Part shown: piece by piece, positions 11,297 to 22,168 of the stretch
Layout of the letters: the number at the start of each line of letters is the position of its first letter
Numbering within the stretch: position 1 is the first letter of the stretch
From: Triatoma infestans
Lineage: Eukaryota > Arthropoda > Insecta > Hemiptera > Reduviidae
DNA: 64,000 nucleotides
Direction of reading: 5' to 3'
NCBI GenBank assembly: GCA_011037195.1
Contig: JAAEAF010001501.1
Location: 124,001 to 188,000, forward strand
Made by a program: the position numbers and the translations under genes
Notes under the pieces: generated by a model
Told to the model about the DNA's origin: nothing
Database searches by the model: none
What the model saw: the letters and a program-made list of their open reading frames with translations, nothing else

Positions 11297-12109
11297 ATTT
11301 TTTTTACACACTACTTTCATCATGCTCCGCTCAAAGGAGCAGCATCATGCTGAAATTTACAAATTATATCATTTAATTATACATAATACAGCTTTTATTG
11401 AATTAGATTTTTTTCGGACAAATTTAAATTATTAAGCGGCTTATACATTATTAGTAATCTAAATATAGTATTTAATACATAAAACAATACAGAATATACG
11501 AGTATTATTGCGGAAGCACTAATACGCAATTAATATAAAGGGAATCATTTTGAAACAATTACAGTTACCATAATTACAGAATACTTAATAGACATTGAAC
11601 ACAATAAAAATAATTTATTTATTTATTTTTTTCTACTTATTTATATTTTTTTTTATTATATTTATTTATTTATTCATTTTTTTTTCTAAGAAGTAGACTG
11701 ATCATATAAAAAATTAATAACATTTTCAAACATTTTAAAATGTAAGAAAAATCGTGGCTGAATTAATATAAATTTGTTAGGGGGCCAATGCTCGCCTTGA
11801 GTCACCACCTGTTGCAAGAGTGATAGCTGACTGCAGACATTCACATCCCCATAAAAGATGATCAACAGTCTGAACTGAGGAAGAATCACATCGACAGGTT
11901 GCAGTTTGGCAAATATTGAATCTTAAGAGATAACTAGCCATTTTACTATGTCCTGATAGCACCTGACTTACGCCGCAGCTTATTACGAAGTGGTGCATTT
12001 GGAGGGAGGGGGCTTTTTACAGAGGGAAGGAATTCCCTGGTGAGAACTCCAGAAGTTGAATTATTCCAGAGCTGTTCCTAGGCTTCTACGCTGCATCGAA
12101 ATGCACGCC
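11297..12109 (-). mobile_element. 5'-truncated LINE insertion with target-site duplication
   Basis: Flanked by ATGGTCT at 11290-11296 and 12110-12116, which rejoins the interrupted family A sequence. The minus strand from about 11998 reads SGHSKMASYLLRFNI, then CRCDSSSVQTVDHLLWGCE, the C-terminal Cys/His domain after RNase H in I/R1-like LINEs. The poly-T at 11298-11305 is the poly(A) tail on the minus strand. Clearly a retrotransposed, truncated copy. Confidence 0.85.
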
Positions 12110-12771
12110 ATGGTCTGTGAGTGTGTGAGTGTATGTGAACAGCATAGCTCAAAAACGAAAAATCACTGAAAGTTCAAACTTAATATTCCGTTTGGCTTTC
12201 AACATGAGATCCGACAGTACATTATCTGTCAAAATTTTGTAACCGGAAGTACCACTTTACTAAATGCTTTTTTTTTCACTTTTTTGCAATTTTTCACAAA
12301 TGGATCCGACGATTTTCTTCAAACTTTGTACGTCAACTACACATACAAAGATCTACAATTTTTATTTGAAACATTTTTCCGGGAAAATGCATTTAAAGGC
12401 ACTTTTAGGGGAGGGGTGTGGTTATATCCTCTAAAGTGCTATTTCAGTATACTACTCAATTCTACGATCTAAATAACATTAATTAGAATTAAATATGTTG
12501 TTGAAATTCAGAGTTTGAAGAATATCAAATGACCGATAGTGCTTTTGTAATGAAAAGTATTTTTCAATATTCTGTTATTTTTCTAAAACGGCTCCAACGA
12601 TTTTCTTTAAACGAAGTATTTGAACTACACATATGAAGAGCTACAACTTTATTTGAAACATTTCTCCGGATAAACTTATTTAAGGAGGCTTTTGGGAGTA
12701 GGGGTAGGGTTATGTTTGCCTCTTAAAGTGCTATCTTATAGTTGATTATACAATTCAACCAACTAGACAAA

Positions 12772-13167
12772 TATAAAAGAATTTGTTGACCGTTGATGAA
12801 TTAAGTTATGAAGAAGGATCGGTCAAGAAAAAACATTCAATTATGCCGACGTTTCGATAGAGTTTCCTGTCTTTATCAAGGCTTTAATACATAAACAATC
12901 GTGAAGATGTGGAATAAGAATTTAGAAACTTACACATTTGTTACATCGCAGAAACATAAAAAGGAAAAAATAAAAATTTTTTTTTTTACTGGTGTCTTGT
13001 TTTAAATCATCATCAAGTCATTCGTAGAATAAATCATCTACGATTTATATCTAATAAATTCTTATTCCACATCTTCACGATTGTTTATATATTAAAGCCT
13101 TGATAAAGACAGGAAACTCTGTCGAAACGTCGGCATAAATGAATGTTTTTTCTTGACCGATCCTCAT
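12772..13167. mobile_element. Palindromic Penelope-like insertion with 9-bp target-site duplication
   Basis: CTAGACAAA at 12763-12771 and 13168-13176 flanks the insertion. Arms 12815-12926 and 13053-13164 are inverted copies of about 110 bases. The plus-strand right arm has a perfect hairpin GACAG-GAAACT-CTGTC at 13108-13123, directly followed by GAAACGTC (13124-13131) and preceded by TTGATAAA, a decayed hammerhead-like core. Confidence 0.75.
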
Positions 13168-13399
13168 CTAGACAAAATGAATTAGAAATAAATAGATTGC
13201 CGAAATTCCTAATTTTAAGAAAATTAGTAAACCGGACGTATGTTTTTACTGAACATTTTTTTCAGTTTTTGTGATTTTCTTCATAAAAACACCTAAAAAT
13301 TTGATTAAATTTGGTATACTAATTATAAAGTTTGTCAATTACAATTTTGAAAACTGGAATAAGAGAAAGTTGTGTGAGTGTTTCACACCAGATTTTTTT

Positions 13400-13660
13400 A
13401 TTGCGAATGGTTATTTGAGATTGGTTGCGTCAAAAAAAATATCTGAGAAATAAACAAAACCACAGAGTTAAATCAACGTTCAGTTTTAAAAGTATCTGGA
13501 ATTGTGGTCAAACTTCATCAACCAGAACTAGGTATTTTTATTTTTTGGTAATTTTAAAATTAATTTCCTTAAATGATTATAAATTTTCTTAAATTTCGCA
13601 CAAAATTATAAACCTATTACTTTTATTTGAAAGTTTTTTCAGAAATACTTATTATTGGTG
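13400..13660 (+). repeat. Degenerate family A sequence
   Basis: CATCAACCAGAACTAGG and TTTTATTTGAAAGTTTTTTC correspond to family A internal blocks. Confidence 0.4.
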
Positions 13661-13984
13661 ATTAAAGGGTAAGCTTTACCAAGTAACGGCGCTTTACAAG
13701 TAAAGCAAAACCTTGTACGGTACCTGCATAATATTAAGGTCCAATTAAATACTTCGCTGGTATTTCAAGTACGAAGAAAATCAGTTAAACGGAAATCTTT
13801 TATCAGGTTTCTTGCATTTAAATCTATCATTATATTTGATAAAATTCATTTTAGGGATGTTCTGAGTGATCCTGAGAGGCAGGCTCAACTTAAAACTGCC
13901 GAGTTTTTTCAGAGGCGGTGCTGCCACATTCAGATAAAATTTATTTCTAAAGATCAAACAATACAGTCCCATCACTCTATATTT

Positions 13985-14280
13985 TTTACTTTCTCTTACT
14001 CCTAGTATTGCGATCGTGCCCGATTTTCCAAATTGAGTTTTCATCAGATATACATGTTTTGGGGTCACCCAAATACGAAAATAATGTTTTTAGTAAATGT
14101 GTTAACAGAATATCTAACAAACGAAAAGTCGCAGGAAGCTCAAATTTGGTGTTCCTTTTAGGCACTATCACTTTGCATCAGTCATGATGATTTCGGGTAA
14201 AATTTATCAACCGGAAGTGCGACTTTGCTGAGAGAAGTGCAGTAAGAGTAAGTTGTATGAGTGCTACATCAGATATTTTT
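13985..14280 (+). repeat. Family A copy with internal deletion
   Basis: TACTTTCTCTTACTCCTAGT at the start, AACCGGAAGTGCGAC near 14210, and a TAAGAGTAAGTTGTATGAG..CATCAGATATTT end. Confidence 0.8.
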
Positions 14281-14284
14281 ATTT

Positions 14285-14935
14285 TTATTATCTATTGAAA
14301 GGGTACAGAAATAATAATAAATAATTTTTGAAAATTTCCCAGTTTTTCGGAAATCTAGATCGAGAAAATGGATTTTTAAAAGATTGATTATAACTTACAA
14401 AGGCATTTATCTCAAACTACATTAGTTTTATTTATTCCTACCTTTATTATTAGATTGAATAATTGAGTATATACACAATGGAATACCATCAGGACCGTCC
14501 CTCCGCAACTTTTCGTTATAGATTGTTCTATTGTCTTCAATCAGTAGAAGGTATAAACAACCCAACTAAAGAACTAAAAGAAAAAGTGCATTATACAACA
14601 ATGCTTTCTTAGAAGAATAGAGTTTAATTTAACAGCCATAGTTGGTCTGCCAATAAGCAATATGCAAAGCAAATAACCTTTAGCTATATGTGTTTTATTA
14701 TTAGCATAATTAACAACAAATAATCTGAAAATTAATTAATAATATATGAACAATCAAAAAATAAATAAATAATTTTGTTGATCAGACAATAGTTATAACA
14801 GAAAAAAAAACTTCTTTTAACAAAATGAGACTTTTTATTTATTTATTTTAATGAAATTATTTTCACAAAATCAGACTTAGCTGAGGTTTTATTGAGTCAT
14901 TAATTTTTTTTTTTTTGTAGGATCAGAAGAGAGAT
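14285..14935 (+). other. Intergenic sequence, nothing recognised
   Basis: AT-rich, with A and T runs and no conserved reading frame or repeat I can name. Confidence 0.5.
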
Positions 14936-14989
14936 TAAGTACCACCAACTCCATAAACATAACAATGCTTAATACAGAATGCCCGCCAG

Positions 14990-15395
14990 GGGTATCTGTT
15001 GCATGCAGTTATTTGGGGAGTAGCGACCCCACGGCTTACCACAGCTCAGTACTCTACGCACTTCGTCAGAACAGTACACAACACAGTTAAACTACATACA
15101 CTCTCTACACTTTACAGACAAGGACAAACACCTAGTTCACATCCATAGTTAATTGGCGAAAGCCAAGGAAGAAGGAAGGGATTGCTTAGTGGTAGCACGC
15201 TGGACTAGCAACGCGGAGGTATGGGGTTCGGAGGTAATGCCGTTAGATTTTCACTTTTCTTCAACTCACTGTCCGGTGATAGGCAGTGTTGTCTGTAGCT
15301 GGAGAACACTGCTTGGAGGCCTGCTGTGCAATGGAGAAGGCTCCGGGGGGCACAACAGATCTTCAGGTCGCAGTGCAATAATTTCCTGCAACAAT
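14990..15395 (+). mobile_element. Composite SINE (family 2, long form)
   Basis: tRNA-like head with A-box-like TTAGTGGTAGCACGC (about 15186-15200) and B-box-like GGGGTTCGGAGG (about 15223-15234). Body: CACTGTCCGGTGATAGGCAG and AATGGAGAAGGCTCCGGG. The 5' extension (from about 15045: CCACAGCTCAGTACTCTACG.. to ..TTAATTGGCGAAAGCCAAGG) is shared with the copy at 58690-59050, so it belongs to the element. Confidence 0.75.
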
Positions 15396-16049
15396 CTAAT
15401 ATCTAATAGAGAAATATTACTAGATTTTCAAATCTGAAGAAAATTAGTTGAAGGAAAGATAAATATCACTTTTTTATTTGAAACATTTTTCTAGGAAAAT
15501 TGATTGGACAGAGATCTGAGAAAAATTTGAATTTCAATTTTCAATGTGTTGATTTAATTAGCACTCTCTTGTGAACTACAATGTAATCACCACTTCTATT
15601 ACCTGTCAGGGATAGATACTAGTTGGTATTGTGGAAATAAATTAAAAACTTTACGCAAAAATAACACTTATAATTATATGAACGCTGAACATTTATTAAT
15701 TACAAAATAATATTGTAAACATTCTAACTCTCGTCAATTGAAACAATACAATGCAACCTCCCTAAAAATGTTACTTCTAAGATCGATTACGTTTCAAAAA
15801 AAAATTATAACATATGTTATTAGTTATCTACTTTAGATAGATAGATAGATAGAAGCGGCCCCTACACGGTCAATAATATTGCCAATATTGGTATTGACAA
15901 TATAACCATCAATACTCGTGCTACCTGTCTCAATACTTCATTAGTTTACAAGATCAATATTATTGTCAATAACTTTGCTCAGTAGTTACTACTTCTGCCA
16001 CTAGGAGATTGAATCTACGTGGTTTTACTCGGTTTTTTCCTACCAAAAA

Positions 16050-16440
16050 ATGAATAATCGTTCAAAAGCTTGCGTAGCTATTATTTTGGGTTTGGCACTA
16101 CTCGTCAAGTGAAACGCAAACACTGGATGAAAGAATGGTTGAAGAAGAGAGATGAATATTCTCATTTAGTACTTTTGAAGGAAATCAGCCTCTGCGATGT
16201 TGAAGATTTCAAAAACTACTTTCGATCGGATGAACCTACCTTTAACGAACTGTTACAGATGGTTGAACCATTTTGAAAAGACAGGACAGAAATGTGAGAG
16301 AAAGTATAAGTGTTAGGGAAAGATTAGCCTTAACCCCGAGGTACTTGGCCACAGGAAGAAATTTTGAAGACTTGAAGTTTTCAGTCATAATGTTCCAACA
16401 ACTATCAGCAAAGCTGTAATAGAAACCTGTGAAACCTTTA
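16050..16440 (+). pseudogene. PIF/Harbinger transposase (HARBI1-like), N-terminal fragment
   Basis: ATG at 16050 opens MNNRSKACVAIILGLALL. The frame then shifts to RQVKRKHWMKEWLKKRDEYS, FKNYFRSDEPTFNELLQMV, and shifts again to KRQDRNVRESISVRERLALT, PRYLATGRNFEDLKFSV. These are the conserved N-terminal blocks of Harbinger transposases in correct order. The catalytic DDE part is absent. At least two frameshifts and a truncation make it inactive. Confidence 0.8.
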
Positions 16441-16645
16441 AAAAATGTATGATTGAAGTTTTATTTTAATACACAAATCTTTCCCAAGAACCTCCACTGG
16501 ATCGTTTTTTGAACTGAACTGTAATGAAGGGACTATTTAATTGACTATATGAAATGTATGTTAATCACAAAAATAAGATTAAAAAATTACAATTATCTTT
16601 AAAAAATGTATGATTGAAGTTTTATTTTAATACACAAATCTTTCT
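16437..16645 (+). repeat. 48-base direct repeat inside the Harbinger element
   Basis: CTTTAAAAAATGTATGATTG.. at 16437-16484 recurs almost exactly at about 16600-16646, about 163 bases apart. Confidence 0.8.
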
Positions 16646-17159
16646 AAAGTACCTTTGTAAGGTATTGTACCACTGTTGTTGAGGTTAGTTTCAACGTTGT
16701 ATAAAACTACTGAACTGAGTATTGATGGAAATATTGGCACCGCCCCTACACGGTCACTATTATTGTCAATATCCCCTCCAATTCTCAGTATTGATACACG
16801 AAAATCAGAAATTCGGATTTCATCAATACTCTTATCAATACCGACCGTCAATACAATTTTTTCACCTTACACGGTCAATATTAATGTCAATTCGCTAAGG
16901 TATTGTCAATATTATTGACCGTGTTGAGGCCGCTAAAAAGTTTTATTACAAATATGTACAGCAATAATTAATATAAGTTCCAATGTACATTAACATTATA
17001 ACCTTCCTACAATGTTTGTATAGTGATTTTTGAGATAAAACGAGGTACAATATGCAGGGAAAAAGGGGAAAAAACCTGCAGCATTGGTTATCTACCTATT
17101 TCTATATTATACATTTTAAACAAAAACAAAACAAATTTCTTTCTTATTTCCATCTCCAC

Positions 17160-17825
17160 ATTTATGTTAGGGAAAATGAGGGAAATCTGAAATTTAAAGA
17201 AAATTTGTGATTTTATTACTGTTTAACAGATTGAGAATAAGAAAAATTCGTGTGCGTATTTCAAAACCATTTTTTTTTAACATTTATGCAATAATCAAAT
17301 TTAATCAAATATGGTTTAATTAGGAACTTATTTATTTATATATTTTTTTTTAATTTAAGGCGCGCCAACATCTATGGTCATTGGCGCCCGGTGCCTTCTC
17401 AGTGCACTGCCAGCCTCCGGACAGTGTTCTCACCGGGCAGTGAGCTGTAGAGGCTCCTAGGAAGAAAAAAAATCTAAGTGTAGCACAGCTGGACACGAAC
17501 CCGGGTCCTCCGCGTGGTTCCCTGACAGCCTGCTTCATCAACATTTATGTCAGATGCAATATTAGTACCTACATATCTAAACGGAATACCAGGTTTGAGA
17601 CCGTGCAATTTTTCCCTCCTTTGTGAGATAATTTGTACTCTCACACAAACACATACAGAAAGCGAAAAAATATCGCACTGGAATTCAATAACAAGGTTTC
17701 CAGGAGGTTATTTTTTTCTCTTAAACCATAATTCAATATAATGAGATTGAAAAAAACAATTGTACAATGTGAAATGTGAATTTCAGTAATAAAAAGTTGT
17801 GTGAGTGTTCCACACTTTTTTTTTT
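17160..17825. repeat. Family A fragments flanking a SINE
   Basis: About 17220-17275 is a plus terminus (AATAAGAAAAATTCGTGTG). About 17545-17680 is minus orientation (ATATCTAAACGGAATACCAG). About 17785-17825 is a plus terminus (AGTTGTGTGAGTGTTCCACA). Confidence 0.55.
17343..17545 (-). mobile_element. SINE family 2 copy
   Basis: Minus strand: B-box-like GGGTTCGTGTCC (17491-17502), then CAGCTCACTGCCCGGTGAGA, GTGCACTGAGAAGGC and the 3' end GGCGCGCCTTAAATTAAAAA. Nearly the same body as 62558-62766. Confidence 0.8.
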
Positions 17826-19350
17826 CTTAAATTTTTGTAAAAATTAAAATTGGAAAATTGAATGCCCTTAATCTTTTTATCAATATTATTTCGTATACTT
17901 GTTTCATATCAGTCTCATTAATTTTAATTAAACTTAAGTGATCCAGTTTTATGGAAGGACAAAAATGACATTATCAAATAAAAATTATAAATTTATTCTG
18001 AGAGAGAGAGAGAGAATGAAAAAAAAAATAAAGAAAGATAAACAAAATAGGTAAATGATTCAAGGAATTGACCTCATTATTTGAAGGTTATAATTGTAAT
18101 TAATTATTTCAGGAAACATTCAATATATATACATTGCACTGTACAAGAATACAAGAACAATTTAAATTAAATTAATAAATGAGCTAAAAAAGGAAATTTA
18201 ACAAATACTATAGACATTAATAATAAACGAGGATAACTAGCTATCCACCAGCTAAAGCTGGTGTACAACAAATACGAACACACAAACTTATCAAAACGAA
18301 GTAAAAGTGTTTTTTTTTAAAGTCTGTCTTTCAAGTCACGCTCAAAATACCAGTTAGTTGGCTGATACTAGTCACTGTAAAATAAATATATAAATAAATT
18401 ATATTCGCCACAACTATGAATCATCGTACAACTTTGTAATAAAATTATTTATTACGACATGAAATGGACATTTAAATTCATATAAATTATAAATTTATAT
18501 CTTACTTACTTTTTTTTATTAGCCTATAAAAATCTTTCGATTGAAAAAGATTCAGAAAGAATTAAAAAGGGAACTGATTAAAGTTAACAAGTTATCATTC
18601 TCTTAAATTCAATTTACCATTTGAATTTCAATTTTGTCACCCGTGAATATATTTTGCAAAATAGAAGAATATTCTTCAAATTTTCTGCTGAAACCTTGAA
18701 AGTTTGACGATTATTAATAGACTAATTTAGTGAACATGCTATAAGTTGAAGTCCAACCGGTTAGGTCAATACTGATTATCTTGTTCTAGATGAAGCTTCT
18801 CTTTCTACAAACTACAAAAGAAAATGAAGTTAAGTGCTGCTCTCAGAACTAAACAAGCAAGATCTAAATTCAGATGTCTTGTTATAACATGTCGTCTTCA
18901 AACACTCTCTCTCTCACCACACACACATTTTTCTCTTACTGCAGCGACTAAATAGTTATAAAATGACAAATTTCCTTTGATCTTGCAACATTTTTATTTA
19001 ATTGCCTTAACATAATTACATTTCATTAACAACCATCGCTAGTACACTTGAGTGTATTCAGATTATCCTCCAGAAGATTAGTGCCAATAACACTGAACAA
19101 AACCTTTGAATAAACATTTTAAATGTTATGTCACAAATTATTCTAAGACCATCTTTTCCCGAAAGAAACGTCGAGACATTTAAATCTGGGAATTTAGGAT
19201 TCCAAGTTTAAAGAACATCGTTACAGCCGTATTTTGGGAAAATTCAAAAACCCAAAAACTATTCTATAAAGTCGCGATTGTTAACAGGTTTTATTCCAAT
19301 TTGGAATTCTAGTAATGTCAGATACATATAATGTATCTTAATATTTATTA
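17826..19350 (+). other. Intergenic sequence, no gene seen
   Basis: AT-rich. An (AG)n run at 17999-18015. No protein family or named repeat recognised. Confidence 0.5.
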
Positions 19351-19351
19351 T

Positions 19352-20707
19352 CTCCTTCTAAGCCTCTTTGAGATTCTTGAACGTCTTCTATTGAAGCGAA
19401 TCAAACATATCCTAGAATCCCAAAAACCTATTCCTTCCCACCAATTTGGTTTTTGATTTCATCATTCCACAACCTAACAGTGTTTCCGTGTAATAGGTAC
19501 AATTTCCAGTTACTTTGAAAATAAAAACTATTGTTTAGGGATCTTCCTAGATGTGGCACAAGCCTTTGATAGAGTATGACATCAGGAACTCCTTGCCTAC
19601 CTGGCACATATTATCTTATCATTAAATCCTACCTAAACGATCGTTACTTCAAAGTGCGATGTGGTGCTGAGTTCTCGGTCCTGAAACCTATCCTAGCTGG
19701 CATGCTTCAACCTTGATCCCATCCTACGTCCGTTTATACAGCAGATATTCCCTAATACTCATCCTACGATGTTCACCACATATGCATATGACACCACCAT
19801 ACTATCCTCATATCCCGACTCCATGGAATGTTTCCGAAATATACAGGACACCTTGATCTTATTACTGAGAATGGCTTTCACGTTGGCGAACAAAATTAAA
19901 TGTGAATAACAGCGAACAAATTAAATTTACACTGAGACGACAAATCTGCCCGGCTGTACTGATAAACAACCATCCAACCAAGCCCGCTATTTGGCATTTT
20001 ACCGTGATAGCAGACTTACCTGGAACCCACATACCTGACTAGAACTCAGCAGAGGATTCAGTCTACTAGGATTTAACTCTACTGTGAACCCAATTATGAT
20101 GACCGGATAGATTAGTGTGGAGTTTAATAAAACGTGTAATAAAGGGTATGGAGGCTTTGATTGAACACATAGAAGGGAGCATTGACAATTTGTCTAAGAA
20201 ATTTGGATCGGAAGGTTTGTATTTTCTGGATATTGGATGGCCACAAAACTGACAATTTACAAAACACTTTTATGACCGATCTGGACCTACGAAGCTGAAG
20301 AGTGGGGATCAGCCAAAACATCCAACATCCAGAAAATACAATCCTTCCACTCCAAATTCCTTAGACAAATTGTCAATGATCCCTTCTATGTGTTCAATCA
20401 TACCCTCTATAAAGGCTTATACATTAGGATACCCTATATATCCTTTATTTCCGAGCGAATCCGCTCACGTTTTATTACATTCCACACTAATCTACTGGTC
20501 ATCCTAATCCTGTAGCTCAAGCACTCTCTGCCTCTTCCCACCCTGACAATCCACCTCGTCGCATCGATGGCTACAAGATCACCTTTGAATCCTTAATCCG
20601 ACCTCAATTTCAAGCAAGTTTCTGGAATGGCTGACTTCTTTCATCGTAGTTCTAACGGGTGTGATGACTACTTCCACACTTTCAAGTTGCAAAAAAAAAA
20701 AAAAAAA
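19352..20707 (+). pseudogene. Jockey-clade LINE, decayed reverse transcriptase with poly(A) tail
   Basis: Blocks in order: EILERLLLKRIKHILESQKP and IPSHQFGF (19352 on), FLDVAQAFDRV, LNDRYFKVRCGAEFS, YTADIP, and TYAYDTTIL in place of the catalytic FADDTAIL. From about 20240: KLTIYKTLL, PIWTYEAEEWGSAKTSNIQK, SKFLRQIVN. Poly(A) at 20692-20707 marks the 3' end. Stops and frameshifts are frequent and the catalytic YADD/FADD motif is changed, so it is dead. An inverted internal duplication interrupts it at 20112-20235. Confidence 0.88.
20112..20492. repeat. Inverted duplication within the Jockey copy
   Basis: 20112-20235 is the reverse complement of LINE sequence at about 20318-20492, lacking about 45 bases. 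For example TTGACAATTTGTCTAAGAAA at 20182 faces TTCCTTAGACAAATTGTCAA at 20357. Confidence 0.85.
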
Positions 20708-20739
20708 TTATAACTATATATTGTACTGATGTGGTAAGT

Positions 20740-21255
20740 TATAGGAAAAGCTTCAGTTACAGTTTTAAAATCCCACAAAACTAAAAATTCCCATGAAAAA
20801 TGTTTCAAATAAAATTGTTTAGATATTTATGTGTCTAGATATTATACGAAGTTTAAATCTAAATCGTTTCGGAGCCGAGAAATGTTTGAAAAACAGAAAA
20901 ATATATTAGTAAAATGGCATTTCAGGTTGATGCATTTTGATGGAGACCTACTCTTAAGCAATAAATTTATATGAGAGACCAGAAATTTGGAATGGATGGT
21001 TGGTATAAATTTGTATATATCTAACACTAATTACCATGTAATAGATTATAATACGAAATCTAATAAATTGCACATTAAGCTATTTTAAAAATAAACTGAG
21101 ATCCTGGTTAATTATTTGCATAAAATAATTATATCTATATTCATTGGGAATCAATAAACTTTAATTAAAAACAATTATCTCACAAATGTTCCATTTATTC
21201 ACACAAAAAAAAATCTGGTATGAAACACTCACATGACTTTCTCTTACTCCGATTT
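20740..21255 (-). repeat. Family A fragments
   Basis: AAAAATGTTTCAAATAAAAT (20797) and a terminus TCTGGTATGAAACACTCACA (21214), both minus orientation, with AT-rich sequence between. Confidence 0.55.
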
Positions 21256-21772
21256 ACATAGTTACATAGTCTCTAGTTTTTCGAATTCTAATATACTACG
21301 CTTCTTCTCATCGTAATTTATTTGTTTAATTAAAATAATAATTAGCTCGAGTCCTTCTTTTATATTGTTGCGAGAAACTAGATTCTGATTGAATTAGCTC
21401 ATGCATAGATTTCCATCTTTATAGTACTCTTTCAATATTTTATGGACTGCGCCACCTACATACAAAAACAATATAATGATTAGCTAAAAATTCCAGGTCT
21501 AAGAAGTTTTTTTGAACTAAATATTATGAATTTCTTGGAGAAATTTGTATGGGTGTTTAACATCAATTTTATTTTGTTCCATTAGTACCAATCAATTATA
21601 GAACCCAAAACAAAATGGCGGATCTTCCATTTCTACCTAATTCTCTTTTGCTTTCATTTTCAATAATGGAATGAAAATGCTCAATCTTTTACTGTATAAC
21701 TCACATTAATTATAGTATATTAGTATAGTATAATAAATATTTATTTTGCTTTTGGGGACACATTAGTTATAT

Positions 21773-22168
21773 AAAACAGTAAATATGATGTTGGGAATAA
21801 CTGATTTTTTTTTTATGGCACAATTCGATAATTTATAAAATACCTACGGAGGGAAAATTAATATAAAAATTGTAAACTAGTTTTTTCAAATAAATAATTA
21901 GCCAATCATAGTGTAGAAGTGAAGGCGTGAATAGTGGGTGTATTTAGGCCAATCAGAAATTTAAAATTATGAGGACCAAGCCCGCATTTGACACCTTCGC
22001 TTCTACCCTGGATTGGCTAATTATTTCTATTGAAAAATCTAGTTTAGAATTGTTTTTACTAATTTTCCCGAAAGTAGGTGTTTCATAAATTATCAAATTG
22101 TGTTATAATTTTTTTTATGAAACAATGCAAAAAATCAAGTTATTTCTAACTCAATATTTACTGTTTTC
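21773..22168. mobile_element. Fold-back MITE (396 bp)
   Basis: Long inverted arms: ends AAAACAGTAAATAT and ATATTTACTGTTTT; inner parts TAATTAGCCAATC..GTGTAGAAG (21894) against TTCTACCCTGGATTGGCTAA (22003). About 155-180 bases per arm with small gaps; the spacer is about 60 bases. No coding potential. Confidence 0.8.

Larger units (their letters stand above)
11164..13400 (+). repeat. Family A copy carrying two nested insertions
   Basis: Starts TTTCTCTTACTCCTCCTAGT and ends GTGTTTCACACCAGATTTTT. Without the two insertions (11297-12109 and 12772-13167) it is about 1.0 kb. Internally it shows a module of about 280 bases repeated: each module has GGCTCCAACGATTTTCTT, ACTACACATA, AAACATTT.TCCGG and AAAGTGCTAT. 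Confidence 0.85.
15855..16933 (+). mobile_element. PIF/Harbinger element, deleted
   Basis: Terminal inverted repeats of about 30 bases: GCGGCCCCTACACGGTCAAT at 15855 and its inverted partner ending GGCCGC at 16933, with one short mismatch block (CCCT/CTCA). A TIR-like copy (GCCCCTACACGGTCACTATT) also occurs inside at about 16742, and another at about 16866. It contains a broken transposase. Confidence 0.8.

Noticed and set aside
15180..15240. Possible tRNA gene
   Set aside because: A and B boxes are present, but the same head with a long tail recurs at three other loci; it is a tRNA-derived SINE and the cloverleaf is not complete.
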